A DNA stretch of 62,106 nt from UBA7328 sp036479115 (lineage in GTDB: Bacteria > Bacteroidota > Bacteroidia > Chitinophagales > Saprospiraceae), in the NCBI GenBank assembly GCA_036479115.1, contig JAZGFD010000069.1, positions 1 through 62,106 of the forward strand, read 5' to 3'. Each line of letters starts with the position of its first letter. The first letter of the stretch is position 1. The notes beneath the pieces are model-generated. The model saw only the letters and a program-made list of their open reading frames with translations. It searched no databases and was not told the DNA's origin. A program made the position numbers and the translations under genes. Below, piece after piece: positions 54,834-62,106 of the stretch.

Positions 54834-55416
54834 GCTTTCTTATATCATTGATCATTGTGCCCACCTTGAAAACATACAAAATCTTAAATGTTTACTTCGA
54901 CAAGCTCTGCATAAACTCTTTTAGCAATCTTATCACACTTTTCAATCTGTTGATAATCAGGTATCGACAATTATCAAAAAATGATAATATCATCCAAAAC
55001 AATTCATTTGTGAAAATTATCTATTTTCAGAATGGGCTCATTATTAGGCGAATATAATTAATTGATTTCTATAATGTATGAAGATTTTATATTGGGGTTT
55101 TAGTGTAACTACACAGCTGTAGTTCTTTTTGAATAAAAATGGGCTGTTTTTTATTAATCAAGGCTCATTTGAGTTGTAATTTTAAAATTCCTTGTTAAAC
55201 AACTTCAAGAGCAGCGTTATTACTAACCTGTTTTATGAGCGCATGAATCTCGATTAAGTTTCTACATCTTAGATATGGGGCGATAATGACAGAAGAACAA
55301 TACCCAAAGCGTCTTTTTTTACGAAATAAGATGTGGCTTAGGAGTTACTAGAATATTTAAAATCAAGGACACTTTAATAATTGCATGCCCACAATGCAAT
55401 TTATTACTTTGTGGTC
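54834..55416. other. Intergenic, 583 bp, with family-B element and family-A remnants
   Basis: Contains the family-B copy 54857-55039 and a diverged family-A-like stretch (55105-55348: ends GTAACTACACAGCTG and, complement, GTAACTCCTAAGCC, with an AAGGCTCATTT interior). No gene. Confidence 0.5.
54857..55039. repeat. Family-B inverted-repeat element (183 bp)
   Basis: GTGCCCACCTTGAAAACAT at the left and (complement) GAGCCCATTCTGAAAATAG at the right. It shares ATGTTTACTTCGACAAGC, TCTGCATAAA and hairpin GTTGAT-aatcaggt-ATCGAC with the copy at 36075. Just upstream of parC on the other strand. Confidence 0.7.
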
Positions 55417-56244
55417 ATGATTTTTAGACGTAACAATTTTCCTATTTCGCTAATTGTGTTGTTCTTGCTTTTCTTATTAGGATTAACTGCATGTAAGGGT
55501 AAAATAATAGAACAAAATCAGAACACCGAGCTTTCTTCATTAAATACAGAAGGTCATATTCTTGCTTTTTATACTGAAGAAATTGGGCCTGAGATAATGA
55601 TTAATATTAATAGCGAGCATGGATTTGTTTTTGTTAATAACGGGAAGGTGTTATATAAAAATAAGGAAATATCATCAGGAACATCCTTTTATATCAATGG
55701 TGACTCTCAAATAAGAGCCACTAAAAATGGTGCCGAAATATGGAGATGGGACTTTTCTAAAGTTTCTAAAAATTCTGGCACTTCCAGTCCAAACCATATT
55801 CAAAATATTGCCACCACTACTGATGGAAACAGAAATCCGTTATCCACTTCTTCTACACAACATCAAAGGTTAGTATTCGGCAATTTAGACACAATAATAA
55901 ATGATGGAAACGTGGTATTCAGAATGGAAAAATTGTACTTATTAAAAGATATAATTCTTAACGGGGTAAACGGTGAAGGAGTAGCAATAGCAGCTATGTT
56001 AAAAGGTAATATAAATGTGATACATGGAGATTTTCCTAGAGCGTACACCGAACCTTCAGAGAGTTGGACTTATGCCTATAAAGAAAGTAACAATATCGTG
56101 GTTAAAACCGAATCGGAAATTATTATGGTGTATGTATTGCCTTCTCATATGTATGGGCAGCCTTCTCCTCTGCCATCTCTCATAAGTAAGGCTACTAGGA
56201 AAGCCAAAGGCATACAAAAAATCATCTTGGATATTAAAATGTAG
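55417..56244 (+). CDS. Lipoprotein of unknown function
   Basis: 275 residues from the ATG at 55417. A TTG 36 nt upstream would give a longer, less typical leader. A lipoprotein signal with Cys26 (NFPISLIVLFLLFLLGLTAC) is followed by a Ser/Thr/Asn-rich hydrophilic body with beta-sheet-like alternation (HILAFYTEEIGPEIMINI; FVFVNNGKVLYKNKEISSG) and a low-complexity middle (about 125-160: NSGTSSPNHIQNIATTTDGNRNP, in parts). I do not recognise a family. It ends within one base of a family-A left end, and repeats lie on both sides. Confidence 0.55.
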   Translation: MIFRRNNFPISLIVLFLLFLLGLTACKGKIIEQNQNTELSSLNTEGHILAFYTEEIGPEIMININSEHGFVFVNNGKVLYKNKEISSGTSFYINGDSQIRATKNGAEIWRWDFSKVSKNSGTSSPNHIQNIATTTDGNRNPLSTSSTQHQRLVFGNLDTIINDGNVVFRMEKLYLLKDIILNGVNGEGVAIAAMLKGNINVIHGDFPRAYTEPSESWTYAYKESNNIVVKTESEIIMVYVLPSHMYGQPSPLPSLISKATRKAKGIQKIILDIKM

Positions 56245-56343
56245 TAACTCCTCAGGTGGCATCAATTTGAAAAAAAAAGATCTTTTATCACTATACTCCG
56301 GCAATTTATATCTCAAATCGAAGATGTGGTAAGATAATAGAGA
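56244..56343. repeat. Family-A left end and an older repeat module
   Basis: GTAACTCCTCAGGTGGCATC (56244-56263) is a family-A left end that overlaps the last base of the lipoprotein stop codon. It is followed at about 56291 by CTCCGGCAATTTATATCTC and AAATCGAAGATGTGG, matching 39370-39400. The right end could not be located. Confidence 0.45.
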
Positions 56344-56377
56344 CAGCCGATTTTCAGCCAGGTATAACTAAGTATTT

Positions 56378-56521
56378 GTAAGAACTCAATATTGTAATCA
56401 TCATAGAAAGGCTGAAGGCCTTTAAGCAGATAGCCAAGGGCAACGCCCTTAGTAGAGTAGCGAATGTTGTGAATTGGCGGAATTTTGACCAAAAAATGAT
56501 AACGAATCTTTCTGGTTACTC
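56378..56521. repeat. Family-C palindromic repeat (144 bp)
   Basis: Inverse-orientation partner of 29011-29153. Contains AAGGCTGAAGGCCTT and AAGGGCAACGCCCTT hairpins. Termini GTAAGAACTCAATATTG and (complement) GAGTAACCAGAAAG. No flanking duplication was seen. It lies between the unknown lipoprotein and tRNA-Leu. Confidence 0.65.
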
Positions 56522-56570
56522 ATGATATTAACATACTTGCCAGGACTAATAGCTTGTGAAAGCTAAATGA

Positions 56571-56602
56571 AAAAAAGTCAAGATTTTCATCTTGACTTTT
56601 TT
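56571..56602 (-). terminator. Intrinsic terminator of tRNA-Leu
   Basis: AAGTCAAGA pairs with TCTTGACTT around a 6-nt loop, with A and T runs outside. It lies directly downstream of tRNA-Leu on the minus strand. Confidence 0.8.
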
Positions 56603-56603
56603 G

Positions 56604-56685
56604 TACCGATGGGGGGAATCGAACCCCCACATCCGAAGATACTGGATTTTGAATCCAGCGCGTCTACCAATTCCGCCACATCGGC
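56604..56685 (-). tRNA. tRNA-Leu (CAA)
   Basis: The reverse complement folds as an 82-nt class II tRNA: acceptor GCCGATG/CATCGGT, anticodon loop TTCAAAA in CTGGA/TCCAG (anticodon CAA, reads UUG), extra arm TATCTTCGGATG, and T arm GGGGG-TTCGATT-CCCCC. No encoded CCA. Confidence 0.92.
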
Positions 56686-56856
56686 ATTAATCCAACAAAT
56701 GTATTTAATTAGGCATTATTATTATTGATTTCAAGAATTTTTTACCTGATCCTCCATTGAAATATCGAATAAACAGAAATTACAAGTGAGAAGATAGCGT
56801 AGTTCGGATAAACCTCCCTTATTGTTCTGTCAAGGATAAATTGAATGGTGTCTTTT

Positions 56857-57294
56857 TTACCCATGAGTAGAATCATCAAAAACTTCTATTTCTTTGTTGA
56901 GTGTAATTAATTCTGTAAATTTTCCACGAAACCTAGTAGCTCTCACTATGTGATTATCGATCCAGTGATAATTACCACCCCGAGGTTTATCCATTAGAAG
57001 ACCATGATATTTGAAGTGGTGTTTTTTAAGCCATTCTTCTGTTACCACCCTGTGCTCTTCTGTTCTTGAAGTAAAAAATGTAATAATATGTCCCTCATCA
57101 TACCATTTATTAAGTATTTCTAACGCATCAGGATAAGGCTCACAAGTGACCATTCTCTCTGGTTCTTCGTTTGGCACATCATCTGTTACAGTACCATCTA
57201 TATCAATTAGATAATTTTTTACATCTTCTGGTAAGATTGGACTTATCTTTTTACCATCTTCTCCCAGTATTTCTTCTAAACTGTGATTACTCAT
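56857..57294 (-). CDS. HAD-superfamily phosphatase-like protein
   Basis: 145 residues. The HAD nucleophile motif DIDGTVTDD lies at 31-39 (Asp31, Asp33), motif II Ser/Thr is in FFTSRTEEH, and a late MDKPRGGNYHWIDNH probably supplies the Lys and acidic residues. It is small and lacks a cap domain. Homologues are sometimes labelled phosphoheptose isomerase, which the sequence does not support. Substrate unknown. Overlaps the M23 peptidase gene by 8 nt. Confidence 0.72.
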   Translation of the reverse strand: MSNHSLEEILGEDGKKISPILPEDVKNYLIDIDGTVTDDVPNEEPERMVTCEPYPDALEILNKWYDEGHIITFFTSRTEEHRVVTEEWLKKHHFKYHGLLMDKPRGGNYHWIDNHIVRATRFRGKFTELITLNKEIEVFDDSTHG

Positions 57295-58162
57295 TTTTTA
57301 AGTTTATATAGTCGATAGGATTTACAGGCTTTCCATTGTGCCATATTTCAAAATGCAAATGTGGGCCAGAAGTAAGGCGGCCACTGTTGCCTATGATTGC
57401 AATAATCTCTCCTCCTTTAACATAATCGCCTTTTTCTTTCATCAAGGAAGAGTTATGTTTATAGAATGACAAAATATTGTTGTCATGTTGTACACCTATG
57501 ATATGCCCTGTCTCAATATTCCACTCTGAGATAAAAACATGGCCATTCTTAATTGCTTTTACGGGAGTATCTGAAGGAGCAATTATATCTACTCCTAAAT
57601 GTTCTAATTGTGGATCAAAATCTGCACTAATAATACCTGAAATAGGAGGATAAAAATTTACTTCCTCCATATCATCAAATATGCTACCCGTTTCCAAATT
57701 AAGTTTTCCTTTTTTATTTCTTGATACTACAATTGTCCTGTTTTCACCTGCTGGGGTTTTGGGAGGTTCCGAAGGAAGGGCATTCAGTTCTATAATATTC
57801 AAATCTGATAAGTCTACAGTCACATCCCCAACCAAAACCTTTCTGAAAGCATTATTATAAATATTTTGAGCGTCTATATCTTTTTCAATGCCATCTAAAG
57901 TGTTACTGAGTTCTATAAATTTATTGGCATTTTCGATGCTAGATAATCTTGGTATTAATCGCTGTAGTGGGGTAAAAGCCAGAAGGACAAAAACCACAAC
58001 TAACATCAATAATAACAGGCTACTTAAAAAGATATATATGGCTCTAGGGGACAAATCAAGAGAGCCGATTTGTTCAAAATTTTCTTTTCTATAAAATCTA
58101 AGTTGTATAGAATCATTCAACAATGAAAAGAAGCCATTCTTTTTAGCTTTTTTCTCTTCCAT
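57287..58162 (-). CDS. M23-family metallopeptidase (LytM-like), membrane-anchored
   Basis: 291 residues with one membrane helix (about 30-52, IFLSSLLLLMLVVVFVLLAF), a coiled-coil linker, and a periplasmic LytM/M23 domain at about 160-285. Metal ligands sit in LEHLGVDIIAPSD and GPHLHFEIW, so the enzyme is probably an active peptidoglycan endopeptidase. A positively charged cytoplasmic start (EEKKAKKNGFF). Upstream of and coupled to the HAD gene. Confidence 0.85.
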   Translation of the reverse strand: MEEKKAKKNGFFSLLNDSIQLRFYRKENFEQIGSLDLSPRAIYIFLSSLLLLMLVVVFVLLAFTPLQRLIPRLSSIENANKFIELSNTLDGIEKDIDAQNIYNNAFRKVLVGDVTVDLSDLNIIELNALPSEPPKTPAGENRTIVVSRNKKGKLNLETGSIFDDMEEVNFYPPISGIISADFDPQLEHLGVDIIAPSDTPVKAIKNGHVFISEWNIETGHIIGVQHDNNILSFYKHNSSLMKEKGDYVKGGEIIAIIGNSGRLTSGPHLHFEIWHNGKPVNPIDYINLKNE

Positions 58163-58280
58163 TCAGATTAGTCCTTAATTAAAATAATTTGCACTTCTTT
58201 TCTGTTATTAAATGGTGCTATCAGAAAGGATAGGTTTTCTCTATTCCAACTGACATTTTAAGGACAAAAGTATTAAGGTT

Positions 58281-61200
58281 TTGAGAAATAAGTCAATCAT
58301 TTTAATTTTCGTTTCTGCATTGATGATGATATCATCATGTGCTACCCAAAAAAAGCGTAGCGAACTAAGTTGGTTAGCAAAGCGATATCATAACATGACG
58401 GCCCAATACAATGGTTATTATAATGCTGATATTATTTTGAATGAGACTTTGGTGGCTATGAATGAAGGCCATGAAGACAACTTTAATCAAATACTTCCTG
58501 TGTACCCTTATTCATCTATGGAAAGTCCAGAGGTTATCAAGTTAGAGCTTGATCGAGCTATTGAAAAAGCAACGAAAGTATCCAGATTGCATGAATCCAG
58601 TAAATGGGTAGATGATTGCTATGTACTAATGGGGAAAGCCCAATATTTACAAGGTAACTTTGAAGCTGCTGAAGAAACTTTTGAATATTTTATTAATAAT
58701 TTTAATCCAAAAGATCCTAAATCAAGACTATATTCTGAAAAAGAAGTAAGCTCAAAGACTAAAGCAAAACAACGGCAGAAAAAAGCAAAAGAAGTCCGTA
58801 AGAAGAAACTCGAAGAAAGAAAACAAAAAGAAAAAGAAAGGAATAAAGAGATCAAAGACCGAAAAAAAGAAGAAAATCAGGAAAAGAAAGATAGAAATCA
58901 GAAAAAGAAAGATAGAGAAATAAAAAAAACCAATCAAGATAAAGACAAAGCCGATACTGATGCTAGGGAGCAAAAAATTAAGGAAAGAAAGGAAGCAATA
59001 AAAAATTCTGCTAAAAAAGAAAAGAAAAAAGAATTATCAGCGGAGGAATTAAGAAAGCAGAAGATCAAAGACAGAAACGAGAAAATAAAAAATAGAAAGA
59101 AGGAGTCAAATAAAAAGAAGAAAAAGCCTAAAATAACACGTGAAGAAAGAGATGCGGCGAAAAAGGCTAAAGAAGAAAAAAAAGCAGCAGATAGAGAAGC
59201 ATCAGAAAATAAAAGAAAAAGCGAAAAATTAGAACGTCAAAATAAAAGAGAAGAAGAAAAATTGGCAAAAGAAAGGGCTGATCAACAAAAGAAAGAAGTC
59301 GAGGCCAAGAAGAAGGAAATAGAGGAAGAAGAAAGCCGAAAAAAGGAAGAAGCTTTATCAGAAAAGAATGCCAAAAAATCCAAGAAAAACAATGATGATA
59401 CTCTTGAGGACAGGGCAAAAGGAGGCTTTCTTAAGCATCAACCTGCATATTATGAAGGAATGCTATGGCTCGCTAAAACATACATTTCACGTGAAAATTT
59501 CGTGCAGGCTAAATACTATATCAACAGAATAGAAGAAGAGGTAGATAAAGGTGTGCCAGCCCATGTAATCAATGAATTACCTGTGGTAAGGTCAGACCTC
59601 TTTATCCGCCAGAAAAATTATGAAGATGCCATAGACCCATTGCGCCAGGCTATAGAAAGTACTAAAAATAAAGGGCTAAAGGCCAGATATGCCTTTATTT
59701 TGGCACAAATACACCAAAAGAATGGAAATACACAAGCCGCTGCTGATGCTTTTGCACAAGTCGAAAAATTTAGCAAAAATTATAATATGAACCTCAATGC
59801 CCGACTCAATCAAGTAAAAAATGAATGGGCCAGTGGTCGAGCACAATATGACCGCACTATAAAAAAGTTAAACCGGATGGAGCGCGATAAGAAAAATGCG
59901 GGTTTTGAAGGCGCTATATATTTTACCAGAGCGGAAGTCAAACTAGCCAATGGAAACAACTCAGGAGCAGTAGAAGACTTTGAAAAAGCACTCGCTGCCA
60001 GTGTCAACAATACCAATACCATTGAGAGTTATTACAGATTAGCGTCACTCTATTATGGCCTTGAAGACTACCTAAAAGCTAAATCGTATTTTGATAGTAC
60101 TGCCACAACTATGCAAAAGCGAGATAACCGATACGAGGAAGTGCAAAGGAAAAAGACAAATTTAAAAGAGATCGCCAAGAACATTACAATTATATCTGAT
60201 CAGGACAGTCTATTAAAGATGGGGCAAATGTCAAAGGAAGAACTTCAACAATATGCGCTCAATATCATTGAAGCAAAAGAAAAGGATGCCGAAGAAGCCA
60301 ATAGAATAAAAAATAGTACACCTCCACCTGCTACAACTAGTGGTGGAACGAGTAAGTTTTTTGCTTACAATACCAGATCTATTAGTAAGGGTAAAAATTC
60401 TTTTAATTCGAGATGGGGAGGTAGGATTTTAGAGGATGACTGGAGAAGATCAAACAAGCAATCAAGCACAATAGAAAATATTGAAGATGTACAAACTCTG
60501 GCCGAATTAGATGGCGATAGAAAAAAGGATGTTGATAAAATTCTTAGAGTTATTCCTAAAAACAAAAAAGAAAGAGAAAAAGTTATTGACAAATTAGAAC
60601 AGGCTTTTTTTGACCTGGGAATAGGTTATCGTAATTATATAAAAAACTACAAAAGTTCATCAAAAACATTAAGTACTTATGTGACTCGCTTTCCGAATGC
60701 CAAAAACCTCCCTGATGCCTATTACTATCTTTATCTCAATGCCCAAGACCTAAGCAGAAACGCGGAGGAACAGAAGTATTATGATATACTAATCAATAAT
60801 TATCCTGAAAGCGATTACGCTAAAGTGCTAAAAAACCCGGCTTACGCAAAAGAGTTACTTACAGAAGAAAAGAAAATTTCAAAAGCTTATAATTCTGCCT
60901 ATGAATTATTTGAAAAGGCTGATTTTCAAAGTGCTTTTGACGCGTTGAAAAAAGCCAAATCTGATTATGGAAAAGATCACCATTTGGTGTCGAAATATGA
61001 TCTATTAGAAGCCATGTGCATTGGTAATATCAAAGGTAAAAATGATTATATAAGTGCATTGAGAAAGGTGGTAATTAAACATAGCAATACACCAGAACAG
61101 ACCAGAGCAAGAGAGATGTTGCGCTTCTTAAAAGGAGATGGTGATGCATTTGAAGGAGAGATAACAAGTGAAGACATTCAAGACTTTAGCCAAGAAGATG

Positions 61201-61568
61201 ACAAATTACACTATATCGTTGTGGCTTTATTTGAAGCCGATGGAAACATTGTAAATCAGGCTAAAAATTCTATTAATAAGTACAATCAAGCCAATCATAA
61301 AGACAAAAGAATAAGATCCACATCTATCTATTTAAACCAAAAAAAGAGAACACACTTGATTCTTCTCAGAAGATTTGAAAATAAAGAAGTATCAATGAGT
61401 TATTTTACGGCAATTACTAAAGACGTAGAACAATTCCTTGATCCTGGTATATTTTCCTATGATCTTTTCTCTGTAAATCAAAAGAACTATCGTGAGATTG
61501 TAAAACAAAAATCTACAAGGTCATATAGATTGTTCTTTGACACTTATTATCTTGATGGTGACAAATAG
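58281..61568 (+). CDS. SprE/PorW-like TPR lipoprotein with Lys/Glu-rich insert
   Basis: 1095 residues. A lipoprotein signal (Cys20 in MMISSC) and a conserved N-terminal region (SWLAKRYHNMTAQYNGYYNADIILNE) are typical of the SprE/PorW family, which is needed for type IX secretion and gliding. TPR-type helical repeats surround a charged insert at about 158-375 made almost wholly of Lys, Glu, Arg, Asp, Asn and Gln. Further TPRs follow (AAAYEGMLWLAKTYI-like at 385 onward to about 920) and a C-terminal ASH-like domain (KLHYIVVALFEADGN; RRFENKEVSMSYFTAI). Known relatives are roughly 600-870 residues. The start is TTG. It is probably an inner-leaflet or periplasmic lipoprotein. Confidence 0.8.
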   Translation: MRNKSIILIFVSALMMISSCATQKKRSELSWLAKRYHNMTAQYNGYYNADIILNETLVAMNEGHEDNFNQILPVYPYSSMESPEVIKLELDRAIEKATKVSRLHESSKWVDDCYVLMGKAQYLQGNFEAAEETFEYFINNFNPKDPKSRLYSEKEVSSKTKAKQRQKKAKEVRKKKLEERKQKEKERNKEIKDRKKEENQEKKDRNQKKKDREIKKTNQDKDKADTDAREQKIKERKEAIKNSAKKEKKKELSAEELRKQKIKDRNEKIKNRKKESNKKKKKPKITREERDAAKKAKEEKKAADREASENKRKSEKLERQNKREEEKLAKERADQQKKEVEAKKKEIEEEESRKKEEALSEKNAKKSKKNNDDTLEDRAKGGFLKHQPAYYEGMLWLAKTYISRENFVQAKYYINRIEEEVDKGVPAHVINELPVVRSDLFIRQKNYEDAIDPLRQAIESTKNKGLKARYAFILAQIHQKNGNTQAAADAFAQVEKFSKNYNMNLNARLNQVKNEWASGRAQYDRTIKKLNRMERDKKNAGFEGAIYFTRAEVKLANGNNSGAVEDFEKALAASVNNTNTIESYYRLASLYYGLEDYLKAKSYFDSTATTMQKRDNRYEEVQRKKTNLKEIAKNITIISDQDSLLKMGQMSKEELQQYALNIIEAKEKDAEEANRIKNSTPPPATTSGGTSKFFAYNTRSISKGKNSFNSRWGGRILEDDWRRSNKQSSTIENIEDVQTLAELDGDRKKDVDKILRVIPKNKKEREKVIDKLEQAFFDLGIGYRNYIKNYKSSSKTLSTYVTRFPNAKNLPDAYYYLYLNAQDLSRNAEEQKYYDILINNYPESDYAKVLKNPAYAKELLTEEKKISKAYNSAYELFEKADFQSAFDALKKAKSDYGKDHHLVSKYDLLEAMCIGNIKGKNDYISALRKVVIKHSNTPEQTRAREMLRFLKGDGDAFEGEITSEDIQDFSQEDDKLHYIVVALFEADGNIVNQAKNSINKYNQANHKDKRIRSTSIYLNQKKRTHLILLRRFENKEVSMSYFTAITKDVEQFLDPGIFSYDLFSVNQKNYREIVKQKSTRSYRLFFDTYYLDGDK

Positions 61569-62106
61569 TATTCAGCTTAATACTGTGTCTAATGCAAGAG
61601 AGAACAAAATTCATGCACCCAAAGTCTTAATCAATGATGAATAAAATAGGTAACTACTCAGGTGGGTGTTTTTGAGATAAAAATTTGTTATTTTTTTATT
61701 AGACGAGGCTCATTTTTATCAGAATAGCAGAACTATTGTTATAAAAATAGCCAAAAAATAATGAACAAAGAACTTTTTTTAGCCAAAATTGACTCCACCT
61801 GAGTAGTTACTAAAATAGAAATGAAAAGCCAAATGCGAGTTTTGTACTGTTTAGTAAAAATGTATTGAAAACACGTTGAGAAATCTATTTAGGCGTGGGC
61901 TTTTTGCTGCTTTTTGAGCCATTAAAAAAAGTAAATGAGAAAGGAGTTGCATTTGTTCTAATTACTTTTTCATGGATAAAAGTTCTAATATTTTTTTGAA
62001 TAATTTGTTAGAAAATCGAACCAAATGCTGACAATCAACTAAATACACACATGATATATCTGAGGTTATATGATTTCGTTCAGGCACCAAGTACTCAATA
62101 TCTTGT
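61569..62106. other. Intergenic end of window, with a family-A copy
   Basis: No gene. After the SprE-like stop comes the family-A element 61650-61810. The last 300 bases are AT-rich and contain no reading frame of note. The next gene lies outside the window. Confidence 0.5.
61650..61810. mobile_element. Long family-A MITE with perfect 8-bp target duplication
   Basis: Ends GTAACTACTCAGGTGGGTG and (complement) GTAACTACTCAGGTGGAG: a near-perfect inverted repeat of about 18 bp. TAAAATAG occurs on both sides (61642-61649 and 61811-61818). The interior is AGACGAGGCTCATTTTTATC, AATAGCAGAACTATTG and AAAGAACTTTTTTTAGCC in the family order. This is the best-preserved copy. Confidence 0.9.

Noticed and set aside
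58619..59418. Antisense open frames opposite the SprE-like gene (58619-58855, 58752-58973, 59167-59418)
   Set aside because: They are the complements of the Lys/Glu codon repeats, giving Phe/Leu/Ser-rich frames. Codon bias of the sense strand explains them.

Overview
The window looks like a chromosome segment of an AT-rich, gliding, aerobic member of the Bacteroidota, most likely Cytophagales-like. The evidence is gldB, porQ and a SprE/PorW-type gene (gliding motility and type IX secretion), a complete nqrABCDEF operon, the alternative GlmU family, a DUF4271-hemD pair, almost no Shine-Dalgarno sequences, and several TAnnTTTG promoter boxes about 20-27 nt before start codons. No rRNA, CRISPR array, prophage or intact transposase was seen.

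Layout. 1-8.7 kb: a small inverted-repeat element, UDP-glucose dehydrogenase, tRNA-Cys, an MFS transporter, gldB, an Smr protein, a TPR membrane protein, a spermidine-synthase-like methyltransferase and alternative GlmU. 8.7-22 kb: nadC, pyrD, a Crp/Fnr regulator, dnaX (split by an A9 tract), nadE, an SDR, a DUF4105 membrane protein, metG, a HEAT-like protein and an alpha/beta hydrolase. 22-29 kb: the nqr operon. 29-38 kb: a PQQ-type sugar dehydrogenase, a START protein with a Nudix hydrolase, hemD with DUF4271, a histidine kinase/response regulator pair and a Wzz-like protein. 38-52 kb: porQ, a LysM transglycosylase, a pheS-hisS-gatA operon, a two-lipoyl odhB, a PPOX-fold protein, mtaB, an M19 dipeptidase and an EamA transporter. 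52-62 kb: parC, an unrecognised lipoprotein, tRNA-Leu, a HAD protein with an M23 peptidase, and a large SprE/PorW-like TPR lipoprotein with a very charged insert.

The genes themselves are mostly housekeeping and envelope functions. The unusual content is in the long intergenic gaps, which hold several families of short mobile or palindromic DNA. The best supported is a family of 55-180 bp elements with GTAACTACTCAGGTGG-like inverted ends. Four copies are flanked by perfect 8-bp direct repeats and several more by near-perfect ones. A degraded IS66-type transposase fragment (45008-45245) is bounded by the same ends, which suggests that the family is IS66-derived MITEs. A second family of about 180 bp has GAGCCCACT ends. 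A third, of 144 bp, shows compensatory changes in its hairpins. A palindrome cluster and a duplicated terminator add to this.

The other main points are a likely programmed frameshift in dnaX that would give gamma-like and tau-like products, loss of the DnaX zinc-module cysteines, an extra membrane-anchoring N-terminus on NqrA, and two lipoyl domains in OdhB.
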